Below, in pieces: positions 1-11,800 of a DNA stretch of 64,000 nt. Numbering within the stretch: the stretch's first letter is position 1; each line of letters begins with the position of its first letter. The stretch is taken from contig NC_088910.1 of NCBI RefSeq assembly GCF_963576675.1, positions 87,984,104 to 88,048,103 of the forward strand, read 5' to 3'. Both the position numbers and the translations under genes were made by a program. The DNA comes from Euphorbia lathyris. Lineage: Eukaryota > Streptophyta > Magnoliopsida > Malpighiales > Euphorbiaceae. The notes beneath the pieces are model-generated. The model saw only the letters and a program-made list of their open reading frames with translations. It was not told the origin of the DNA and searched no databases.

Positions 1-296
1 AAGAAAAAAGAACAAAATTATAGGAAGAAATTAATAAGCCAAAGTATAAAGTGAGGGAGTTATAGATCCAATAAGAGGTGTTTTATTAGACAAAAATTGT
101 AGAGGATCCAAAAATGTCTTTTCATAATTCATGAAATAAAATACTAATTAATTAATATAGCAACCCTACATTACACTAAGCCTGTCTAGCTAGCCTAAGC
201 CTAAGCCTGATTAAAGGCACATGAATATTAATGCTTAAGAGTCTCTTCTAAAAACATAGACTACCAAGCAATAAAACTGGGAAATTAGAAGCTACA
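1..296. other. 3' flank of the X8 gene, no gene seen
   Basis: AT-rich sequence directly downstream of the X8 stop codon, probably 3' UTR and flank. It contains short CTAGC/CCTAAG iterations near 180-210. I see no coding potential here. Confidence 0.4.
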
Positions 297-3200
297 TTAC
301 ATTACATTATAGTAGTGGGGTATTAGATATGTCATTATCAAGAGATTAATATTAATTTGAATAGGAGCAGAGGCAGATGCAGTAGTAGGGGTGGAGGGGG
401 TGAAAGGTACAGCTCCAAAAACCCTTGATCCATTTGAATTTGTTGTGTTCAATACTGATGAGCTTGTGCTTGTTGATGCAAATTTACATGTTTCTGTGCC
501 TGAAATTAATACAAAATTAAAAACAGGTCTTTATCAACTTCTATCATGTCGTTACAAAAATAAATTAATTGTAATTCATCTGCACCACATACACTAACTT
601 CAGTTTTTGAGGTAGTACCTGCCAAAATTCTATCATTCATAAAGTCCCATTTTAGATTATTCTTAAAAACGAAAATTGGGCCAGGCTCGTATATAGACTC
701 CAAATTTTCTGGTAACGATTTAATAAAAAACTAGTTTTTGGCCCGTGCAATGCACGGATTCATCTTAATATATAAATATTAATAAAAATACAATCTAATA
801 ATTACAATTAATGACATAAATGTGTTATATAAATTAAATATTATTATTTGATTTTCACATTTACTTTAAATAATATTTTTATAGATAAATATAATAATAA
901 AATAAAAACTAATATATTATATATTATATTATATTTTTTATCAGTAAAAAATGAGGAAGTGACACCTCAGTTCCATCGTTACTGTTTTATATTATATATA
1001 GATTTACAGACATATTTTTAATATTAAAATGAGAATTGATGTTTTCAACTTTAGCAAAATAAAGACTTTTTCGATTGATATTATTAAAATCATCTTTGAC
1101 AACTTCAAAAATAACATATTTTAAGAACTACTAATATTCTAAATAACTTTAATTCTTCAACTTTTTTATTTTAAGATTATTTAGATGATGTTTGGTAAAG
1201 AGAGAAAGTTAATATTTAGATAGAGAAAGTTCCAAAAAAAGATGATTTTCGAAAATCGAAAATGTAGTTCCATAAAAAATATGACATTGAACAACTTTAA
1301 TTCTTTGAAAATTTTCATTTTCAGGACGTTAAAGATGGTTTTAATAGCATTAATCCAAGTGTGAAACCTCAATTCTCGTTTTGACAAAAAAAAAAAAATC
1401 ACAGTCCTTTATCTGAAAATTAGTGAAACCACAAAGATTTTATTTGAAATTTACCCAAAAAAAAATTAAAAAGATAAAAGATAAAAGTACAATTTTATGG
1501 ATTTAGCTGGGTTTAAAAGTAAACTTTTTTTTATTACTGTTGGACTTAATCCGAGTCCGATTATATATGAGGTACGCTAGCTAAGCATTTTCAAAGCTCA
1601 GCCTACTTACCTAAATCCGGCCCGGTCCACAAAGGACTCCCCACAACACTTGTAAATCATAAGACAGTTGAGGTAAAAAATAAATAAAACAGTTATAAAG
1701 CTGAATTCTGAAATTAATTTACTTTCAACGTTACCAAATAAAAAGTGGTAAGATTAAATTTTACCGTTGAAGTTTATTGGAGAATATAAATTTGACCTAT
1801 TGTATAAAACCGTTCAATATTGTCCTATAATAATTTAAAAAAAAAAAAATTAAATCAATTTTACCTATTTTTGAAGAGTTCCATGGTGATTTTCAATAGT
1901 AAAAAAAAGGACTTACTTGGATCAGTGCTAGTAATGGTAGCAGTTCCTCCAAAATTGCAGCTACTTGGAATTGGATTTTTCTGATAATAATTGTTGAAAG
2001 CAAAAGAAGCATGATGTTGAATTATATTAGGATTGTAACAATAACCACCTTCTTGAATTGGTCTACAATCAGCCCCTCCATATCCACATGCATAGTCTAA
2101 TGCTACTTGCAATGCCTTCTTTGATGCACCTGGGCTACCAATACACCAACTACCTCCACCCGATACCGCTCCTGTTGTTGTTGTTGTTGTTGTGCTCCCC
2201 GAAGATATCATCGGTTGTAATGCCGTATCTGGGTCTGAATTCGGGTTTACTACCGGAGTTCCGGTTGTCGGAATTATTGTGGGAACCGTTGTGATTGGAG
2301 TTGTAATATCCTTTTGTGACTTGGAAATACAACTTATGTTTACTTGTTTTCTTGCATTCTCTTCTTCCCTATACTCTCCAATTGCGTCTTGATGATATGG
2401 ACCCAACAAATTAGTTTCTGTTCTCAATTTAAATAATAAAATGAAAATCTACAATGGAAAATGAAAGTATGAAATGAGAGTGCAATAGATTCATCTGATA
2501 TACTACTATTTTTTGTTTCATACTTATTTTCTATTTATTATAAAAAAAATTAATTTTTATAATTAATTTTTCAACCTATTATAATAAATTATGGTCAAAC
2601 CGAATCCAATCAAATTCAGTCCAATTATTAAACTTACTCGATTCGATTAGTAATCAAACCAAATTGTTATACACCCCTATTTCAATTTGTTAGAACTACT
2701 AGCAATCTGTGAAATGTTCAATATCACTAGCTATGTCAGAATTAAAAGGTTAAGTATAACGGTTTAAATAAGTTGAAGTGGCAAATTCAAATGAAATATC
2801 ACTAGCTACTTTGGAAATTAAAATTTTAGAAGCCAAATTTTAAAAGGCTAAATTATATTTTTGACCGTGTGTTTATCAAAAGTTTGACATTTAGCCTTGA
2901 ATTATAATGTGAAATCAGCTATATCATATGGTCTTAATAGTTAAATATTAAAAAAAAAATGTTGCATAAGTAAAGTTCAAAAATATCGTTTTGGCAACTT
3001 TATTTAATCCAAATTCAAATGAAATATGAATTTGAAAGTTTTTTGTATCATGTGAATCTACAGGAAGGAGTGGTTAAATTTTTTTCTTTTTTTCTTCTTT
3101 TTACATGTGAAATTAACTTGGATACATATATGATTCTAAAGTTGGAAGAGATGTGGTGGGAAGTGCAAATAACAGGTAAATTAGAGTCCAATCAGACGCA

Positions 3201-3512
3201 AAAAGAAAGTGCCCGACAGGGGTAGGCCAACATATGTAAATTATTCACATGATAAACAAAAGAAAAAGGTCTGAAATTGAACAGAATCATCAAAACCCAG
3301 TTGTTGAGTATCATATGATTAAATAGATAAATAAAGAATCATATTTATTTTCAGTTCCAGAAAATTATAGAACATACCCACATGGAAAAAGCATATCACA
3401 AGAACAAAATAAAGAAATCAAAGAAGTAAATCTAGACTAGAGCAAAGAAAAGAAAGTTACCTGAAGAATGGAAGAGACAAAAGATGAAAAACAGTAAAAA
3501 AGTGGCAGGCAT
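297..3512 (-). CDS. X8-domain (CBM43) plasmodesmata callose-binding-like protein
   Basis: Three exons on the minus strand: 3512-3461, 2417-1917 and 499-297, about 251 residues. All introns are GT/AG and the phases agree. Exon 1 encodes a hydrophobic signal peptide (MPATFLLFFIFCLFHSS). Residues 55-105 are a Thr/Pro-rich linker with a run of seven Thr. The X8 domain spans about 107-190, with its six cysteines at 109, 128, 135, 144, 171 and 189 and the family signature around ALDYACGYGGADC. Exon 3 supplies the last cysteine, a Ser/Thr-rich stretch and a weakly hydrophobic C-terminus that could be a GPI-anchor signal. Known X8/PDCB proteins bind callose (1,3-beta-glucan) at plasmodesmata. The layout of signal peptide, linker, X8 and tail fits this family; the exact paralogue is not certain. 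Intron 2 (1417 bp) has taken up mobile DNA. Exons 1 and 3 are short and easily missed by ORF searches. Confidence 0.85.
731..1002 (-). mobile_element. Small non-autonomous Helitron-like element in X8 intron 2
   Basis: Read on the minus strand the segment begins TCTATATATAATATAAAAC and ends with a 7-bp-stem hairpin (CCGTGCA/TGCACGG) about a dozen bases before CTAG. It is flanked by A at the 5' side and T at the 3' side. A TC start, a 3' hairpin, a CTRR end and insertion between A and T are the Helitron hallmarks. It has no coding capacity. It lies inside an intron and leaves both splice sites intact. The call rests on termini only. Confidence 0.5.
1100..1480. repeat. Relic related to the hairpin element at 57056-57553
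   Basis: The minus strand of 1170-1350 resembles the interior of the element at 57170-57400: same order of a GAAAATTTTCAA-AATTAAAGTTGTTCA segment, an ATTTTCGAAAATCA segment and an ACTTTCTCTATCTA segment. An end-like GGGTAAATTT motif occurs on the minus strand near 1454. Boundaries are unclear. It lies in intron 2 of the X8 gene. Confidence 0.4.
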
Positions 3513-3584
3513 GTTCTTATTCTTGTTTCAGAGTAATGGAGAAAAGAAAGAGAAGAATATTGTAGGAAGAGGAAGAGAAAGGAA

Positions 3585-3600
3585 AAAATATATAAATAAA
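3585..3600 (-). promoter_or_regulatory. Possible TATA box of the X8 gene
   Basis: On the minus strand a TTTATTTATATATT stretch lies about 75-90 bp upstream of the ATG at 3512. That spacing suits a plant TATA box with a short leader. Composition is AT-rich overall, so the match is weak evidence. Confidence 0.35.
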
Positions 3601-5215
3601 AGGAGTAGATAAGACATGGAAGAAATTGAGTAGAGGATATGAGCAAAAGAGAAAGAACAAGGGTTGAAAAACAAGTAAAAAGGGATAATTGATTTTGAAT
3701 TTAGATTTGGGTAGTGATCATTGTAATCATTATGTATTTTCACTTTTTTCCTCTTTTTTATTATTCTTAATGTCTTTTTCATTTTTAGTGAAGTTATGTA
3801 AATGTGTTGGGTTGGGGGGCATCCAAAGAATTTGGCTTTCTTTTTCTTTTGTTAGGTAAGTTTAAGCTATCCAATATTGGAATAAGATAATGATTCCTAA
3901 TTCTAAAGAGTGGTGCATAACTTCTTATGCTAATGTCTCCAAAGCTGGCCCCTAGCGCCGAATCAACACTACTTTTTATATATACATCAAACTTTCAACC
4001 ATTAAATTATGATAACTTAGATGGGAAATTTCGGTTAGATACTTTTAGACAATTCAGATATAGATGTCCTTCAATGTTCTATAAGATAAATAAATAGAAA
4101 ACAAGGTGTGGCCGGATTCTTGTAGGAAACTCTCCAACACTCAAGTCTGTTTTGATTCTAAGTAAACAATAACAAGACATTAAGTATTACAAAAGAAAGA
4201 GAGTTACACAGATGTGTAGTTGGTAATATGTACCTTTCAATGGAGTGAGACCCTTTGAATAGGATTTGATATTCCTAGATCAATTAGGAAAAAATTGGCT
4301 TTTATGTAATTAGGAAATAATCCTAAATGAGGCAAGACCACGTAAAAATCAAAGAAAAGCGTGCATGCTCACAAGCTTGGGGAGGATGCAGTTGGTATTT
4401 ACCTAGGTTGTATCTATTGTGCTCAATTTCGAATATAAGATTTGTTTACTTATGTTATCACAAACCCCTCCCCCCCCTAAGCATAGTCATAGTCTAGCTT
4501 TGTAAGGTTAGTGGTCTCTAATAAAGGTTTTAAGAAGTTAATGAGATCCAATTATGTAATTCTTTCATAATGGTGTGATCCTTATTATGCTTCAGTGGTT
4601 CATGTGCCAAGGGAGGAGAATGCTCCACTTTTGTTACTTGAAGCTCCTATAGGGATTGAACCTCAATAACTCTAGTGTTAACACTAGACAAAAATAATAT
4701 TTTTTAAGCTACCTTTTGATGGTCTTTTAAGGTTGTAGAGGCTGAAAACTTTCAATCATTGAGATTTTTAATTTTTTGTTTACGTTGGAAGACGGTAGTC
4801 GAGACAGAAAAAAATCAACAACATATTTGCAATGAAAAATATAGTTTTTTTTTTTGCTGATTGAAACAACAGATTTTATCTACTAAAACATCAATAAACC
4901 GTTGTTTCTTATTTGTAACCAAACGCTAATATGTCTCCTATTTAGGGGTGAAATACAAAAGGCAACCGAAAAGGATGGAAAGAAGCACTCTCTAAGTGAT
5001 ACAGATTGAAAGCGATAAAGTGAAGGTTTTAATCGTAAAACCAACAAAGATGTTCTTTTCTAGCTAAACTAGAAGGAGTGAATCCCAAGATAAAGGTATA
5101 AACCTTGAATTCTCAAAGAGAAAGTTTAGATTGATCAAAAGTTGTTCTTCCTTACAAAGATGAGGTTTAAATACTCCTCCTAAAGAAAACTAAAAGACAT
5201 AATTATCCTTACTAT
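3601..5215. other. Intergenic decayed repeats, no gene recognised
   Basis: AT-rich DNA with no open frame that resembles a protein. The stretch 4080-4700 has the look of old LTR-retrotransposon DNA (homopolymer C tract near 4470, no usable frame). The stretch 4930-5215 resembles a retrotransposon LTR or leader but cannot be assigned. Confidence 0.3.
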
Positions 5216-5440
5216 GGTTACAACTGAAGAAAGAAAATAAAGGTTAAAATAGGCAAAATGTATATCCTTCCTTGTGAAGGAAAGAAAACTTGTAATTTAG
5301 GCAGCTTTTATATCCTTCCTTGTGAAGGAAATGAATCTTGTAAAATAGGCAGAATGTATATCCTTCCTTGTGAAGGAAAGAAAGCTTGAGGCTATCCTTC
5401 CTAGACAAGGAAAGAAACTTCACTCCTTGAAAAGGAAGTA
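5216..5440. repeat. Tandem repeat with internal hairpin, about 60-bp unit
   Basis: Three to four diverged copies of a unit containing TATCCTTCCTTGTGAAGGAA, each with its own small inverted repeat (CCTTCC/GGAAGG). Copies are separated by AAATAGGCA-type spacers. It lies in the older DNA into which the copia element at 5689 inserted. Confidence 0.6.
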
Positions 5441-5479
5441 GTCTCTAGGATCCACCTTAGTTATTCATCCAACATACGC

Positions 5480-5688
5480 CATCAGGTGCACGTGTTGTTC
5501 GTCTTGTCTACATCTGAAGATGATCTACCAGGATTCAAGGTAGAGTGAGATCCACCAAACTGGGTCGAAGTAGATACAATGGGTAGATCTGTCGAAGTAG
5601 ATACATCGACGGAGGTACAACGAATAGATATGCCAAGGTAGATCCACACAGGTAGATACTGGAAGTAGATACGTCGATGAGTAGATAC
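5480..5688. repeat. GTAGATAC-rich repeat, left part (interrupted by the copia element)
   Basis: A degenerate array of GTAGATAC / GAAGTAGAT words. The same words resume at 17188-17290, right after the copia element, so this was one repeat block before the insertion. It supplied the target site GATAC. The open frames across it are a by-product of its composition. Confidence 0.6.
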
Positions 5689-7018
5689 TGTTGAAACACC
5701 TTTCCACATGATTTTAATTTGACAAAATTATTTGAGTATATGTTTAAAAATATTCTAAAACACACTAAGTTTAAATGCTTTGATTTATTACAATAATGTG
5801 TTTGTTCAATGTTGAGTTAAATTATTTATAAGACATAAAGACTAAAAGGCTAAAGGCCCAAAGGAAAGTCAAAGGCCCAAGACAACTCGGCCCGTGTAAA
5901 CAAAACGCTGTCGTTGTGGACAAAACGCAGCTCAGCATGAAGAAGGATCTGGAAGACTTTCTTTATCTACTTCGGAACGAAGCTGCTGAGTTGGACGACA
6001 AAGAGTACAAGACAGCAGCTGAGCAAAGAACAACTTCAAGACAAAGTATTTCTACTTTGGGTAAAGTTCAGAAGACACAGCAAGCTGTCTGGAAGACTTT
6101 GCCATAAAAGGCGAAACATTCTGCCTGTCTGTCTAAAAGCTGCTCAGCACTGACCGAAGACAGAAGATACAATAATCTGATTGGCCAACGGCACTGAGCG
6201 TGTACTGAGTGACAATGACATCAAGTTGTTTCCCTCCAACGGTTATTTCGAAATTTGAAATAACCGATACCTCAAGTGTTACTATAAATAGGCCTTTCAG
6301 TTGCTTCATTCGATGCAGATCTTCAACTAGCCATTACGCTGACCAAATTCACACTTGAAGTTCAGTGAGAAAAAGCAAAGCAAATACTTACACCAATTTC
6401 CATATTACTGTGTAAAAGTCTAGAGTGATTATCCAATCATCTAAAGTGTCTTAGCAATTGTTGTTTAGGACAAACTTATTATCATTTCTAGAATTAGAAA
6501 GGAGAGGCTGAGTACTTGGTTATAGTACTCAGCAATAGAATAGGAGTGAGTAGAGGTATAGAGGAAGGTACTCTTGTTATACTCAGCTTCTTGTTGTAAA
6601 AGGTTTGATGCTCTACCGTTAAAGAGCTCAGTAGAGAATTCGAAAGCTCGGAACGTGTTCCGGGGACAAGACGTAGGCGTAGAGGCCGAACCTGGATAAA
6701 TCTGCTGAGTAACATTGTTCTAACCTTAAACTCCTTTAATATATATATTGCTTGCTTAAACAAAACCGACCAAGTAAAGAGGTCACGCTGAGTTGTGTGC
6801 ATTGAGTATCTGAGTTCAGGAATAGACTCAAGTGCTATCTCCTGACTCAAAGAAAGACGCTGACTTAGTCACCAGTTGACTAAGCTAGTGTCTTACTTCA
6901 CTCAGCGCGCTGTGTAATTCTCTTTCAAAGAAAAATAAGTCAGCCTCAACGTACTAAAATTTTAAATAGTTCCTATCCCCCCCTTGGAACTAACTGGTTA
7001 CGTTATAAGGGACCAACA
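5689..7018 (+). repeat. 5' LTR of the copia element
   Basis: 1330 bp, TGTTGAAACACC...GGGACCAACA. It contains a TATA box at 6282-6292 and an antisense-open stretch at 6494-6850. The same stretch is open in all three LTR copies of the window; I read this as copying, not selection. Confidence 0.95.
6241..6292 (+). promoter_or_regulatory. LTR promoter: palindrome plus TATA box
   Basis: A 25-bp near-perfect inverted repeat (arms GGTTATTTC / GAAATAACC, 6241-6265) lies just upstream of ACTATAAATAGG (6281-6292). The TATA box defines U3; transcription would start about 30 bp downstream. The same pair is present in the 3' LTR. Confidence 0.7.
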
Positions 7019-7020
7019 AG

Positions 7021-7032
7021 TGGTATCAGAGC
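7021..7032 (+). promoter_or_regulatory. Primer-binding site (initiator tRNA-Met type)
   Basis: TGGTATCAGAGC two bases after the 5' LTR, the standard initiator-methionine tRNA PBS of plant copia elements. Confidence 0.9.
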
Positions 7033-7080
7033 TTAAAAGCTCACTGTGAAAGGTTTAACTACCTTGAGCTGATCCCCACT

Positions 7081-8685
7081 ATGGCTGAAAACAGCACTCG
7101 GTTTCTCCCAGGAAACCAGACAACTCAGATCTTACCTGAGGGGCTGTCCATTACTCGGCCTCCCCTATTCTTCGGGTCTAACTACACCTTCTGGAAGAAT
7201 AGGATGAAAAACTTTATTCAGGCAACAAATATGAGTGCATGGCTTTCAATAGTCCAAGGCCCATTTGTTCCTGTTGAAGTTGTGGCTGGCCAAACAGTTG
7301 TCAAAGCTGAGGCCAAATGGACAGAAGATGATCTCAAGAAGCTACAAAACCACGCTTCGGCTATAAACATGCTTCACTGTGCGCTTGATGCTGCAGAATA
7401 TAACAAGATTTTAGGTTGTGAGTTAGCGCAAGAGATCTGGAAGAAGCTGGAGGTCACCTACGAAGGAACCAACAAAGTGAAGGAGTCCAAAGTGAACCAA
7501 CAGATGAGACTATACGAGCTGTTCGAAATGAACGATGATGAAGGAATCTCTGACATGAATGCAAGGTTTACAAACATCATCAACGAGCTCAAGAGACTTA
7601 GGAAGATCTTCACTGAGGAAGAACAAGTCAAGAAGATTCTTAGGAGTCTTCCTAAAAACTGGCAAGCAAAGAAGACCGATGTTGAGGAAGCTCAAGACTT
7701 AACCACCTATAAGTATGATGAACTCATCGGCTCACTGCTGACCCATGAGATCTCGATGAAGAATTTTGAGGTGAAGGAAAAGTCTGAAGACAAGAAGCAA
7801 AAGTCTCTTGTCATGAAAGCTGACTCCACTGATGGAAGCTCAACAGACGATGAAGAGATGGCTATGTTTACCAGGAAGATGAAAAGGCTGTTCAAAAAGA
7901 ATGACAAATATTCTAAGAAGCCTTATAAAAAATTTGATAAGTACAAAGCTGACTCCAGCGACAGCAAGTACAAGAAGGACAGCTCAAAGCCCATTACATG
8001 CTTTGAATGTCATCAAACTGGCCATATCAAGTCAAGCTGTCCCTCGCTGAGGAAAGAAAGAAAGAACGGCAAGAAGGCAATAGTGGCAACCTGGAGTGAT
8101 AGTGATGATTCATCATCATCTGAAGCTGATGCCACTGAGTCAGCAAAGATTTGTTTCATGGCTGACGAACTTACTGAGCCATGTGTTTCTGAGCATGCTG
8201 ACCCCTCCATTGCATCTGACGATGAGGAACATTCAACTGAGGTAATATCACTACCCTTGCTTAGAAATGAAATGGTTAATGCCCTGAGTGACCTCTACAC
8301 ACTTGTCAAAAAGTGTAATAAAAAGGTTAGAGCACTCAGCAGGCGATGTGACGAGGTTGAGGAGGTCAAACTGAGTGACCTTCGATATCTTCTTCAGGAC
8401 AACTCAGATTTGCATAGTAACATTGGAATTATGCAAAAGTTTGTCTCTGAGGTCCAATCAGATTCTAAGAAACTGAGAAAGGACGTCACATCCATTCAGA
8501 ACCAACTAAAGGTTCCAAACAAAAGAAATATTCCTCTGAATACTCAGTACCGAAGTACTGGTCAGCAGAGATGGAATCCTCAGCGGAATGTCCAGTGTGA
8601 CTTCTGTGGGCAGAAAGGACACACCACAAAGGTGTGCTGGCATGCTCAGCACTGGGGTGCTGACCAGGTCAGTGAGACATCCTAA
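7081..8685 (+). CDS. Copia gag polyprotein (capsid/nucleocapsid)
   Basis: 534 residues from the first ATG after the PBS. The N-terminal half matches the UBN2-type copia gag, with a WKNRMKNFIQ-like start and an EIWKKLEVTYEG stretch. A Lys-rich linker follows, then a zinc knuckle at residues 307-320 (CFECHQTGHIKSSC, CX2CX4HX4C) and a second at 506-519 (CDFCGQKGHTTKVC). The product packages element RNA. The frame ends with TAA at 8683-8685. A third, damaged knuckle follows in another frame at 8687-8820. Confidence 0.9.
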   Translation: MAENSTRFLPGNQTTQILPEGLSITRPPLFFGSNYTFWKNRMKNFIQATNMSAWLSIVQGPFVPVEVVAGQTVVKAEAKWTEDDLKKLQNHASAINMLHCALDAAEYNKILGCELAQEIWKKLEVTYEGTNKVKESKVNQQMRLYELFEMNDDEGISDMNARFTNIINELKRLRKIFTEEEQVKKILRSLPKNWQAKKTDVEEAQDLTTYKYDELIGSLLTHEISMKNFEVKEKSEDKKQKSLVMKADSTDGSSTDDEEMAMFTRKMKRLFKKNDKYSKKPYKKFDKYKADSSDSKYKKDSSKPITCFECHQTGHIKSSCPSLRKERKNGKKAIVATWSDSDDSSSSEADATESAKICFMADELTEPCVSEHADPSIASDDEEHSTEVISLPLLRNEMVNALSDLYTLVKKCNKKVRALSRRCDEVEEVKLSDLRYLLQDNSDLHSNIGIMQKFVSEVQSDSKKLRKDVTSIQNQLKVPNKRNIPLNTQYRSTGQQRWNPQRNVQCDFCGQKGHTTKVCWHAQHWGADQVSETS

Positions 8686-8823
8686 ATGGAAGGTCAGCTG
8701 TTACTTCTGTGGAAAGAATGGCCATACTGTCTAAGTATGCCGCCATAAAATAAAACATGATGCTTTACCTGTTGAACCTAACAAGCAAGGACCCAAAAAG
8801 AATTGGGTACCTAAAAGTAACTA
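8686..8823 (+). pseudogene. Broken gag-pol linker with a third zinc knuckle
   Basis: In the +1 frame relative to gag the segment encodes a further CX2CX4H-type knuckle interrupted by TAA at about 8732. It then runs through a Lys/Pro-rich stretch to TAG at 8821. Gag and pol share a reading frame, so this small out-of-frame piece points to a frameshift plus a stop in this copy. An expression-related shift remains possible. Confidence 0.6.
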
Positions 8824-8829
8824 GTTACA

Positions 8830-11800
8830 TTGCAGGTAAGCCTGAGGTGTGCTGAGAAGTCAAAAATATGGTACATTGACAGCGCATGCTCGAGGCATAT
8901 GAGTGGTGATGAAACTCAGTTCATCACATTTGAGCGTAAACGAGGAGGAAGCGTAAGTTTTGGAGACAACAAAAAGGGTAAGATAGTAGGGTCAGGAACC
9001 GTTGGAGGTAATCCTACTATTGAGTCTGTCTCCCTAGTCAGCGGACTCAAATATAACTTACTCAGCGTAGCTCAGCTATGTGACAATGGGAGAAAAGTTA
9101 TATTTGATGACACTGGATGTAAAATATTTGAGGGTAAAACAAATGAGTTAATTTTAACTGCCCCTCGTATTGATAATGTCTTCATGCTGAACTTAGAGAA
9201 AAAGTTTTCAAAAACTGTATGTTTAGTTTCAAAGGAAGAAAATTCCTGGCTATGGCACAGGAGACTTGGTCATGTAAGCATGGACCTCCTGGCCAAATTA
9301 GCAAGAAAGCAATTAGTTGAGGGACTGCCAGAACTTAAATTTGAAAAAGAACAATTATGCCACGCTTGCCAAGCTGGAAAACAAACCAAACAATCCTTTC
9401 ATAGTAAAAACATTGTCTCAACTAAGCGTCCATTAGAGTTACTACACTTGGATCTCTTCGGTCCAGTCCAGCCGCTGAGCTTGGGTGGAAGAAGATTTTC
9501 CTTGGTCATTGTAGATGACTTTTCTCGGTACACTTGGATCATCTTGCTGAGTAGCAAGGATGAGACATTTGAGACATTTTCAAATTTGTTTAGAAAACTT
9601 GAAAATGACAAAGACCTAAAGTTGGCTCACATCCGAAGTGATAATGGTGGAGAATTCAAGAACCAACAGTTTGTTGAATTCTGTGAAACCAACAGCATTG
9701 ACCATAATTTTTCTGCTCCTAGAACGCCTCAACAAAATGGGGTTGTTGAAAGGAAGAACAGAACCTTGGTTGAAATAGCCAGGACAATGCTAAGTGAGCA
9801 TAGGCTTCCAAAGTACTTTTGGGGAGAAGTTGTCAACACAGCATGCTATATTCTTAATAGGGCACTTGTTAGACCTATACTAAAGAAAACTCCTTACGAA
9901 CTTTGGAAAGGACGAAAGCCCAATATTGGATACTTTCGTGCCTTTGGCTGTAAATGTTTTATTTTGAATACCAAAGATAGCTTAGCTAAGTTTGACTCAA
10001 AAGCTGATGAAGCTATCTTTTTAGGCTACTCAACAAACAGCAAAGCATACAGAGTTTTCAATAAACGAACTCAAGTTTTAGAAGAGTCAGTACATGTAGA
10101 GTTCAACGAAACTAACCCTGCAGGTAGATACCAGCCGCTGACCGAGGATGATCCACACTCAGCATCTGCTGACCAAGAAACAGCTACTGAGTTGTTTCCT
10201 CAAGGGCTGACCAAAGGTAAAGGTGAAACTCAAATTACCTTCACTGACCAATCTACATCTGCAGAGATTGTTGAAACACAGCCAGCGCAAGACATCAGTC
10301 TACCAAAGGAGATTAGAATACCAAGACGCCACTCAGAAAGTGCCATTCTTGATGCCGCTGAGAATACCCTGATGACAAGATATCAACTCAGGAGATACCT
10401 GAGCAACGTAGCATTCGTCTCAATCCAGGAACCAAATAATTTCGCTGAAGCTGAGTATGATGAATTCTGGATGAATGCAATGCAAGAAGAACTTGATCAG
10501 TTCAGACGAAATGAAGTGTGGGATCTAGTGCCGAAGCCAAGAAGCCAGAAGACCATAGGAACAAGATGGGTCTTCCGCAACAAGCTGGATGAACAAAGAA
10601 ACATGGTCAGAAACAAAGCAAGACTTGTAGCTCAGGGCTACAGTCAGTAAGAAAGTATTGACTACGGTGAGACCTTTGCCCCAGTGGCAAGGCTAGAGGC
10701 TATTAGAATTTTATGTGCATATACATCTTTTATGAACTTTAAATTATTTCAAATGGATGTTAAGAGTGCATTTCTTAATGGAGTTGTAAACGAGGAAGTC
10801 TATGTTAATCAACCTCCAGGGTTTGAGGACCCTAAGTTTCCAAACCACGTTTATAAACTCAAAAAGGCTATGTACGGCCTCAAGCAAGCACCACGTGCTT
10901 GGTATGAGAGGCTGACCAGTTTCCTGCTGACTAGAAATTACGTCAGAGGCAAAGCTGATACAACCTTATTCATTAAGAGGAAGGGTAAAGATACCCTGTT
11001 GGCTCAGATTTATGTGGATGATATCATTTTTGGTGCCACTAACGAGTCAATGTGCAAGGAATTTAGCAAGCAAATGCAGACTGAGTTTGAAATGTCAATG
11101 ATGGGAGAACTCAACTTCTTCCTTGGACTTCAAATCAAACAAGGGAAGAATGGCATCTTCATAAGTCAAGCTAAATATGCCAAGGAGATATTGAAGAAAT
11201 ATGATCTTGAAAACTGCAAGCTAATATCTACTCCTATGGGCACTGACACTGTCCTATGTGGTGACGAGAATGGTAAGTCGGTAGACAGCAAATTGTATCG
11301 AGGTATGATAGGCTCTCTACTTTACTTAACAGCAAGTAGACCGGACATTCAGTTCTCAGTATGCTACTGTGCTAGATATCAATCTAACCCTAAGGAATCT
11401 CATTACATAGCTATAAAAAGAATCCTTAGATATTTGCAAAGCTCAGTGAACGCAGGTTAATGGTATCCCAACACGCATGATTTCACACTCGTTGGATACA
11501 TTGACGCTGACTATGGACGAGACAAGCTTGAACGAAAAAGCACCTCTAGAGGATGCCACTTCCTAGGGAGCTGTCTTGTATCCTGGTTCAGCAGGAAGCA
11601 GGCGTCAGTAGCCTTGTCTACCACTGAAGCTGAGTACATTGCTACTGGAAGCTGTGTTGCTCAAGTCCTATGGATTAAGCAACAGCTTGAAGACTATGGT
11701 GTTCAAACAAAGACAATTGAGGTCAAATGTGACAACAAAAGTGCAATTGATCTATCAAAGAACCCAATTCAGCACAGCAGGATGAAGCATGTCAGCATCA

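Noticed and set aside
2058..2294. Plus-strand open frames opposite X8 exon 2
   Set aside because: Antisense of the Thr/Pro linker and X8 domain; the minus-strand gene explains them.
5216..5440. Regular repeat-spacer look suggesting a CRISPR array
   Set aside because: Eukaryotic context, diverged units and unequal spacers; an ordinary tandem repeat.
5916..6107. 63-codon open frame kept in all three LTR copies
   Set aside because: It lies upstream of the LTR TATA box in U3, starts from GTG, and the LTR copies are too similar for openness to mean selection.
6494..6850. 118-codon antisense frame conserved in three LTRs
   Set aside because: Same reasoning; no homology or domain visible, and copies are young.
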